DNA of 9,575 nt from NCBI GenBank assembly GCA_011777135.1, contig JAABVY010000198.1, forward strand, positions 4,868 to 14,442, given 5' to 3'. Under the pieces are notes generated by a model. The model ran no database searches. It saw nothing but the letters and a program-made list of their open reading frames with translations, and was not told the origin of the DNA. This document shows positions 5,139-9,575 of this stretch, piece by piece; within the stretch, counting starts at the first letter, position 1, and the number at the start of each line of letters is the position of its first letter. This DNA is from Candidatus Zixiibacteriota bacterium (GTDB lineage Bacteria > Zixibacteria > MSB-5A5 > JAABVY01). The translations under genes were made by a program, and so were the position numbers.

Positions 5139-7418
5139 ATGCCAAGGAAAAAAGGTAAATCAGGCAAAAAGAAGTCTCCCAAGGTTAATAAGACCGGCGG
5201 CACACCTAAACCCGGCAAAACAAAACGACCGGGCAAGATTCCTTCCGATAAAAAAGGACCCTCATCCGGCAAAATCCCCGGCGACAAGCAGAAGCCCGAA
5301 GCAGAGAAGGACCTCATTCCTCAGGAGGAGACCCAGGAGCAGAAACCGGATGAGGCTGAGGATATCCTTAAAGGAGATACGGAAGAAGAAGAACCGAAGA
5401 AGCCCTTTCCGCCCCGGGAAAAAGAAGAAGGTGATGAGCAGGCCCAGGAAACCGAGGATTTGGTTAAGGAACCAGAAACTCCTGCGGAAGAAGAACCGCC
5501 CGAGAAAGAACCTGAGGAAATAACGGAGGAAGAAGAACCTTCCGAAGAAGAATTCCAGCAAGAGGATACGGAAGAGTCTGCTGCCGAAGAAGAGAAGTCG
5601 CCGGTTGAGGAAGTCAAAGAGAAAATAGATGCTACCTGGGACAAAATAAAGGAAATCAGGAAAAAAGTCCAGGACGCCAAAGACAAGGCATTGGATTCAC
5701 TGCCGCCTGAGGTCAAGCAGCTCTGGGAGGAAAATAAAGCCAGACTCGAGGAATTAGACGGCGGTATTATTGACAATCTTCGTCAGGCCTATGAGGATGC
5801 CCGTGATCTGTGCGCCGACTGGCAGGCGGCCGGGAATGATGCTGGTGACGCCGTCGACGAAGCTGAGGAGTCATTCGATCTCGCCCTGGAAGCATTTGAT
5901 AAGGGCCAGGAGGCGATTAAAACCGCCGGAGGTTACATCGAGGATGGTACCATATTAGAGAAACTGAGCGAAGTCTGGGGTCTGGTCCAGGAAGCCAAGG
6001 ATAAAGGTATGGAGGCCAAGGAGAAGGCCGAGGAGGCCTGGCAGAAAATTCAGGATGCCCACGAACACTGCTCAGCCGAAGAGGAGGAAGAAAGCGATGA
6101 AGAGCAGGCTGAGGATGGAGAAGCCGCGGAAGAAAGCGAAGTTGAGGAATCCGAGGAAGAAGAGGCGGAAGGCGAGCCAGACGAAGAAGAAACTGAAGAT
6201 GAGGAACAGCCATCGGAATTTGCAGTAGCGCCGAACCTGACCAATACGATTGTACTGGAGGGTATATCTCCGGGTGAAGATGAAGAGGGAGAAGAGGAGA
6301 TAGAGCCCGATGAGGTGCGGGTGATCGAAATAGCCGATGTACAGTTCAGGACCGACAGCGCGGTACCATCACCGCTAGAGACACCTGCAGCAGTCGGCGG
6401 GCAGATTCCGGCTTTGCAGGCCATACGTCTGGCTTATCTTTATGCAGAGCAGAATAGCGAACATCAGCTTCTAATTGCAGGTCATACCGATACCACCGCT
6501 TCAGCCAGATTCAATTTCGAGCTGTCAGCATACCGTGCAAAAGCGGTTCATGCTCTGACAAGCGGCGATGTCGAGGAATGGCGGGAGGCAGTGAGTGCAA
6601 AAAACTTGGTCGAGGATCGTCAATCAATATTGAAATATTTTCACGGTTATGAAGGAATAAGTTCTGACCCGGGCCCTGTAGATGGTATCGAGGGACAACG
6701 TACCCGTAATGCCACCATGGGATTTCAGAGAGGCTATAATAGAATTTTCAATAATGAGATCACGGTCGATGGCGTCTGGGGAAATCAAACCTGGGGCGCA
6801 GTCTTTTCATTCTATGAGAAACTGCTAAAAGACAGCCTGGGAGAAGGACGTGAAACTCTCGCGCATTACCGAGGACAATTGACCTGGTATCCAACTCGTC
6901 AGATGTGCGCCTGCGGTGAATCAATTCCACAGGATCATCCGGGGGCGGATGAGTACCGGAGTCAGTCCAACAGGCGTGTGGAGATTCTATTTTTGAGCGA
7001 GGAGGCTGAAATTGAGTTCACCTGCTGCACGGAAGAAGGGCCATTTGCAGAGGAAGTCTGTGATCGGGATACATGTCCGCTGTACGGGTTAAATGAGAAT
7101 CAGGAGCCGGTTCATAATTTCAGCAATATAACAGAAGAGGGATTGATAAATACTGCAAATATAAAGGTCTTTTTGAGAGATGTCTTCGGGAAACCTCTCT
7201 CAAACTTTGGATATACCATTAGATATTTGGGCGGAGAGCGGGAGGGCAGGACTGATGATCAGGGAATGCTGGTTGAGGAAGATGTCCCTGAGGGCGAGGT
7301 AAGAATCGAACTTGAAAACGAGCTTTATGCTGACTTTGAAGATGAGGATTCGGGCGAGCAGGTCCTGGATACATTTGGTGACGAAGAAAGGCCGCCCTCG
7401 GGAGGTGAGGAATCATGA
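5139..7418 (+). CDS. Large acidic protein with OmpA-like domain interrupted by a peptidoglycan-binding domain
   Basis: The protein has 759 residues and no signal peptide. Order: Lys/Gly/Pro-rich basic tail (1-50); Glu/Pro-rich acidic arm (about 52-160); charged helical, coiled-coil-like segment (160-310); second acidic run (313-395). An OmpA-like domain follows. It starts at about 394 (VQFRTDSAV), contains GHTDTTASARFNFELSAYRA at 448-467, and resumes at SNRRVEILFL (610-619). Inside it, residues 505-560 hold two PG_binding_1-like half motifs (PGPVDGIEGQRTRNATMGFQ and ITVDGVWGNQTWGAVFSFYE). Six cysteines follow (590, 592, 629, 630, 641, 646, ending CPLYG). A C-terminal beta domain (673-735, KVFLRDVFGKPLSNFGY and GRTDDQG) resembles carrier domains of phage-tail-like secretion loci. 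The product should bind cell wall. The only plausible start lacks a Shine-Dalgarno sequence, and a stop precedes it in frame. Its stop overlaps the next gene (ATGA). Confidence 0.8.
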   Translation: MPRKKGKSGKKKSPKVNKTGGTPKPGKTKRPGKIPSDKKGPSSGKIPGDKQKPEAEKDLIPQEETQEQKPDEAEDILKGDTEEEEPKKPFPPREKEEGDEQAQETEDLVKEPETPAEEEPPEKEPEEITEEEEPSEEEFQQEDTEESAAEEEKSPVEEVKEKIDATWDKIKEIRKKVQDAKDKALDSLPPEVKQLWEENKARLEELDGGIIDNLRQAYEDARDLCADWQAAGNDAGDAVDEAEESFDLALEAFDKGQEAIKTAGGYIEDGTILEKLSEVWGLVQEAKDKGMEAKEKAEEAWQKIQDAHEHCSAEEEEESDEEQAEDGEAAEESEVEESEEEEAEGEPDEEETEDEEQPSEFAVAPNLTNTIVLEGISPGEDEEGEEEIEPDEVRVIEIADVQFRTDSAVPSPLETPAAVGGQIPALQAIRLAYLYAEQNSEHQLLIAGHTDTTASARFNFELSAYRAKAVHALTSGDVEEWREAVSAKNLVEDRQSILKYFHGYEGISSDPGPVDGIEGQRTRNATMGFQRGYNRIFNNEITVDGVWGNQTWGAVFSFYEKLLKDSLGEGRETLAHYRGQLTWYPTRQMCACGESIPQDHPGADEYRSQSNRRVEILFLSEEAEIEFTCCTEEGPFAEEVCDRDTCPLYGLNENQEPVHNFSNITEEGLINTANIKVFLRDVFGKPLSNFGYTIRYLGGEREGRTDDQGMLVEEDVPEGEVRIELENELYADFEDEDSGEQVLDTFGDEERPPSGGEES

Positions 7419-8314
7419 TAGTGTCATGCGATGAATGCAGCTGGGGCGAATGTATAGATGAGACCCCGGCGGTCTGCCCCGAGTGCGGGAGTGCTAATCT
7501 CACCGCCGAGGCGGATACAGCGATTCCGGAGGAGGCCAGAACCGAGGATGGGGCGACTGCCGTGGTGCGTCAGGATACTGTTTTCCCAACCACCTATCCC
7601 CCTCCGCAAAACTACCCTCATCGCGCGAATGAAATGAGCGCACAGGACTGCTTGCAGGAACTGGCAGATATGGGCGTTGATTTTGACTGGGTCACAAGGA
7701 GTCCAATACCTGATGCAATCATTCTTCCCAGGCCGATCTGGATTCTGGGAATTCATCTAAAATACAATGCAAGCTGCAGACCTGAACGCGACTGGGAACC
7801 TCCCGAAGCGCCATCAGGTGAACGGGAGCCATTTGATTTGTCGGCCGGCCCTCAACGCGGTGGCAGAAGAGGGCGGGTGATCGATGTCAAGGCGGCGCTG
7901 GCACTCGCGCGCTTTTTCCGTTATCTGCGGGATTTGAATGTTAAGCAGGTGGATCATGCGGGTATTTTTCCGGGACGCGGTGATATAAACAGGCCCCGCC
8001 CCAATGTTCCGCATGTCTGGGGCAAAGCGATTGACTTCTGCTGGTTTTATGTCAGCGATGGCAGCCGCCATGAGGTAGCAGGATTCCGGGGCATTCCCAT
8101 GGCGCAGGCACAGGCAGGCAACAATTGCCCGGACTGGGGGATTCTGGAGGATGTGCCCCGTACGCCCAAGGAGAGATTCCTGCGTAATCTTGATACTGAG
8201 CTGAGGCGGCACTGGACTCTTATTTTGAGCCCGGATGACACCTCACGCGGAGTCGGGTCTGGAAACCATACCACCCATTTCCATGTTGATGTTCATGAAT
8301 ACCGCAGTTACTGA
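7415..8314 (+). CDS. Zinc-ribbon plus M15/extensin-like peptidoglycan metallopeptidase
   Basis: The protein has 299 residues. An N-terminal zinc ribbon has Cys5-x2-Cys8 and Cys21-x2-Cys24 (CPECG). A Pro-rich, probably flexible linker (about 30-75) follows. The C-terminal half (about 155-299) has the metal-binding signature of M15-type D-Ala-D-Ala peptidases and the extensin-like family: HVWGKAID at 200-207 (Hx2GxAxD, predicted ligands His200 and Asp207) and HTTHFHVDVH at 285-294 (predicted ligand His290, His288 nearby). Such enzymes cut peptide cross-links of peptidoglycan. No signal peptide or membrane segment is visible, which is unusual for a wall-active enzyme. The ATG overlaps the upstream stop by 4 nt, with GGAGG at 7401-7405 and GAGG at 7407-7410 as ribosome sites, so it is translationally coupled to the peptidoglycan-binding gene. 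Peptidase fold likely; exact bond cut unknown. Confidence 0.72.
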   Translation: MIVSCDECSWGECIDETPAVCPECGSANLTAEADTAIPEEARTEDGATAVVRQDTVFPTTYPPPQNYPHRANEMSAQDCLQELADMGVDFDWVTRSPIPDAIILPRPIWILGIHLKYNASCRPERDWEPPEAPSGEREPFDLSAGPQRGGRRGRVIDVKAALALARFFRYLRDLNVKQVDHAGIFPGRGDINRPRPNVPHVWGKAIDFCWFYVSDGSRHEVAGFRGIPMAQAQAGNNCPDWGILEDVPRTPKERFLRNLDTELRRHWTLILSPDDTSRGVGSGNHTTHFHVDVHEYRSY

Positions 8315-8352
8315 GAACTGCTGGAAAAATAAATAAAAAGCAGGGAGGCGAA

Positions 8353-9297
8353 ATGTCTAATTCCTTTTTAACGAAATCAATAATCGTTGTCTTTTCAATA
8401 TTTTTGATAATGGCACCATTTATAGTCGGCTGTGGAACGGAGGATGAACCTATCGAGAATGTGACCGAGCCATTATCACCGGATGATTTCAGCGCCGCCT
8501 ATGACAGCGCCCGACTGGACAACATATACTTTTTGACCGATGAGCAGGCTGAGGAATTGGCCGACTTCCACGGGAATTATCTGGATTTGGTAAACCTTCA
8601 GCAACTTTCAGTGGAGCAGGCCTCACTTTTGGCCGAATTCAAAGGCAAGGGTCTGGATCTATCGGCCCTGGATACTATTTCTGCTGATGTTGCTGATGAG
8701 CTTGCAAAATCCAGGGCATATCGGTTGTACCTTAATGGTTTGAAAAACATTTCACCCGCTGTTGCTGCCGAACTTGCGGATTTTGGGGGGTACGAAATAT
8801 TTCTCAACGGCCTGACCACTCTTGGGGAGGAACAGGCCGCATCACTGGCCGGCTATGACGGCAAGTCAATTTATCTTAATGGTCTAAAAAGTGTCAACGA
8901 TGATGAGGCACAAGCCTTGTCACAATCTCAGGCCATGTATCTAACCCTGGATAGGCTGGAAAACGCCAGCGATCAGCAAATCATTATGCTGTCTCAGTTC
9001 AGCGGGCAGGGTCTGTCTTTGAATGGGCTTGGAAAGCTGACTGATGCACAGGCACAGGCTCTTGCTTCCTTCGGAGGCACGGAACTATTTCTGAATGGCA
9101 TCGAGCAAATAAATACTGCTCAGGCCGAAGCATTTTCCAATTTTGGCGGGGAGCAGTTATATCTGGTTGGATTGAAATCGCTTACTGAGAAACAGGCTGA
9201 GAACCTGGCGGAATTCAAGGGCGAGCTTTTTGTCGATAACCTGGATTCGGAATCCATGGCTCTCTTAGAAAAATACAGGGATTCGCAGCCCAGGTAG
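8353..9297 (+). CDS. Lipoprotein with ten 24-residue leucine-rich repeats
   Basis: The protein has 314 residues. A signal peptide (residues 1-26: basic residue, hydrophobic core, then the lipobox IVGC) marks Cys27 for lipidation. The residue after it is Gly, not Asp, so an outer-membrane destination is more likely than retention at the inner membrane. Residues 53-292 are ten tandem 24-residue repeats of the form LxLNGLxxLSxEQAxxLAxFxGxx, followed by a shorter final unit (FVDNLDSESMALLEKY). The style resembles the LRR-variant repeats frequent in planctomycetes and relatives, which form binding solenoids. GGGAGG at 8343-8348 precedes the ATG by 4 nt. The gene lies 38 nt after the metallopeptidase gene without a terminator, so it is probably the third gene of the operon. 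A role as anchor, partner or immunity factor for the two upstream proteins is inference. Confidence 0.8.
   Translation: MSNSFLTKSIIVVFSIFLIMAPFIVGCGTEDEPIENVTEPLSPDDFSAAYDSARLDNIYFLTDEQAEELADFHGNYLDLVNLQQLSVEQASLLAEFKGKGLDLSALDTISADVADELAKSRAYRLYLNGLKNISPAVAAELADFGGYEIFLNGLTTLGEEQAASLAGYDGKSIYLNGLKSVNDDEAQALSQSQAMYLTLDRLENASDQQIIMLSQFSGQGLSLNGLGKLTDAQAQALASFGGTELFLNGIEQINTAQAEAFSNFGGEQLYLVGLKSLTEKQAENLAEFKGELFVDNLDSESMALLEKYRDSQPR
8509..9228 (+). repeat. Ten in-frame 72-bp (24-codon) repeats
   Basis: Repeat units begin at residues 53, 77, 101, 125, 149, 173, 197, 221, 245 and 269 of the lipoprotein with no gain or loss of a codon. The DNA of neighbouring units has diverged, so this is an old, selected protein repeat rather than recent slippage. 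Unit 7 (LTLDRLENASDQQ) and unit 3 are the most divergent. Confidence 0.85.
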
Positions 9298-9369
9298 CTT
9301 ACTCATAGTTCGCAACCTCAATATTGTGAAAAAAATATCTAAATACACCTGATTCCTACAAATATTGAT

Positions 9370-9397
9370 TTGACTATTAGGCTTATTTTTTTATATT
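9370..9397 (+). promoter_or_regulatory. Sigma-70-type promoter upstream of the right-edge gene
   Basis: TTGACT (9370-9375) and TATATT (9392-9397) are 16 bp apart. The start would be near 9404 and the leader about 110 nt. It shows that the right-edge gene probably has its own promoter rather than being part of the preceding operon. No strong terminator is visible between 9298 and 9370. Confidence 0.55.
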
Positions 9398-9513
9398 CAC
9401 CCCTTAAAGTTTAGCGAATCCCTTTGGATTATTCGTATATTTGTAGATGGCAGTAATATATATACTTTAGCACTCTAATAAGGATTTGAGTCACAGCTTA
9501 AGCGAGGGTTACA

Positions 9514-9575
9514 ATGTCAGTAATTCAGATTCTGATTTATGCATCAGTTTTGGTTTTTCTTGTGACAAATATCAC
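9514..9575 (+). CDS. N-terminus of a membrane protein (partial, runs off right edge)
   Basis: Only 20 full codons are visible, reading MSVIQILIYASVLVFLVTNI. This is one hydrophobic helix that could be a first membrane span or a signal anchor. The start is supported by GAGGG at 9504-9508, 5 nt upstream. The opening resembles the first helix of nitrate-reductase-gamma/heterodisulfide-reductase-linked membrane subunits, but 20 residues are too few to name it. Confidence 0.5.
   Translation, partial: MSVIQILIYASVLVFLVTNI

Noticed and set aside
5262..6424. Several minus-strand open frames rich in Ser, Phe or Leu
   Set aside because: They mirror the Glu-rich arms of the large plus-strand protein and carry no recognisable domain or start signal.
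8509..9228. Possible CRISPR or DNA-level tandem repeat array
   Set aside because: The 72-bp periodicity is in frame and diverged at DNA level; it is a protein repeat, not a direct-repeat/spacer array.
5139..9297. Mobile element or prophage boundary around the three-gene operon
   Set aside because: No integrase, transposase, tRNA, terminal inverted repeats or target duplications are visible at its flanks.
9417..9430. AATCC-CTTT-GGATT small hairpin before the right-edge gene
   Set aside because: A five-pair stem without a T-run is too weak to call a terminator or a regulatory RNA.

Overview
The window reads as a chromosomal segment of a Gram-negative-type bacterium with about 45-50% G+C by eye. 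The features behind this are SecD, an OmpA-like peptidoglycan-binding protein, a diderm-style lipoprotein, DUF1573, MauE/DoxX and several TPR/repeat proteins. Mixed gene styles (some genes with strong GGAGG ribosome sites, others with none) and the family content are compatible with a candidate phylum of the FCB group or a deltaproteobacterium-like lineage (for example Zixibacteria). That placement is an inference from style, not from a marker gene. No rRNA, tRNA, CRISPR array, transposase or integrase is visible.

Layout. (1) Positions 1-684, minus strand: N-terminal third of secD, running off the left edge, with an unusual acidic insert. (2) Positions 685-992: divergent regulatory region with a good secD promoter, a TATAAT followed by a CGAAC-N4-GTTCG palindrome, and a promoter close to the next gene. 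(3) Positions 996-2486, plus: membrane-anchored TPR protein, closed by a clear intrinsic terminator. (4) Positions 2605-3641, plus: a membrane-anchored rhodanese and a MauE/DoxX-type membrane protein, overlapping by 1 nt; a probable periplasmic sulfur/redox pair. (5) Positions 3625-4913, minus: a two-gene unit, exported DUF1573 protein then a DUF6125-like cysteine-rich protein, tail-to-tail with group 4 with a 17-nt overlap. (6) Positions 5139-9297, plus: a tight three-gene operon. It encodes a 759-residue protein with charged arms and an OmpA-like domain interrupted by a peptidoglycan-binding domain; a zinc-ribbon plus M15/extensin-like metallopeptidase; and a lipoprotein made of ten regular 24-residue leucine-rich repeats. 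(7) Positions 9298-9575: regulatory region and the first 20 codons of a membrane protein running off the right edge.

How the genes may work together. Most of the window looks like ordinary chromosomal housekeeping and envelope genes. The part deserving attention is the last operon. Its first two products carry peptidoglycan-binding and peptidoglycan-cleaving signatures but no Sec or Tat signal, while the third is a Sec-exported lipoprotein. This arrangement fits a cell-wall-targeting pair delivered by a non-Sec route (contractile injection, type VI-like, or lysis), with a periplasmic or outer-membrane partner that could anchor or neutralise it. No structural injection-system gene lies in the window, so the delivery idea is a hypothesis.
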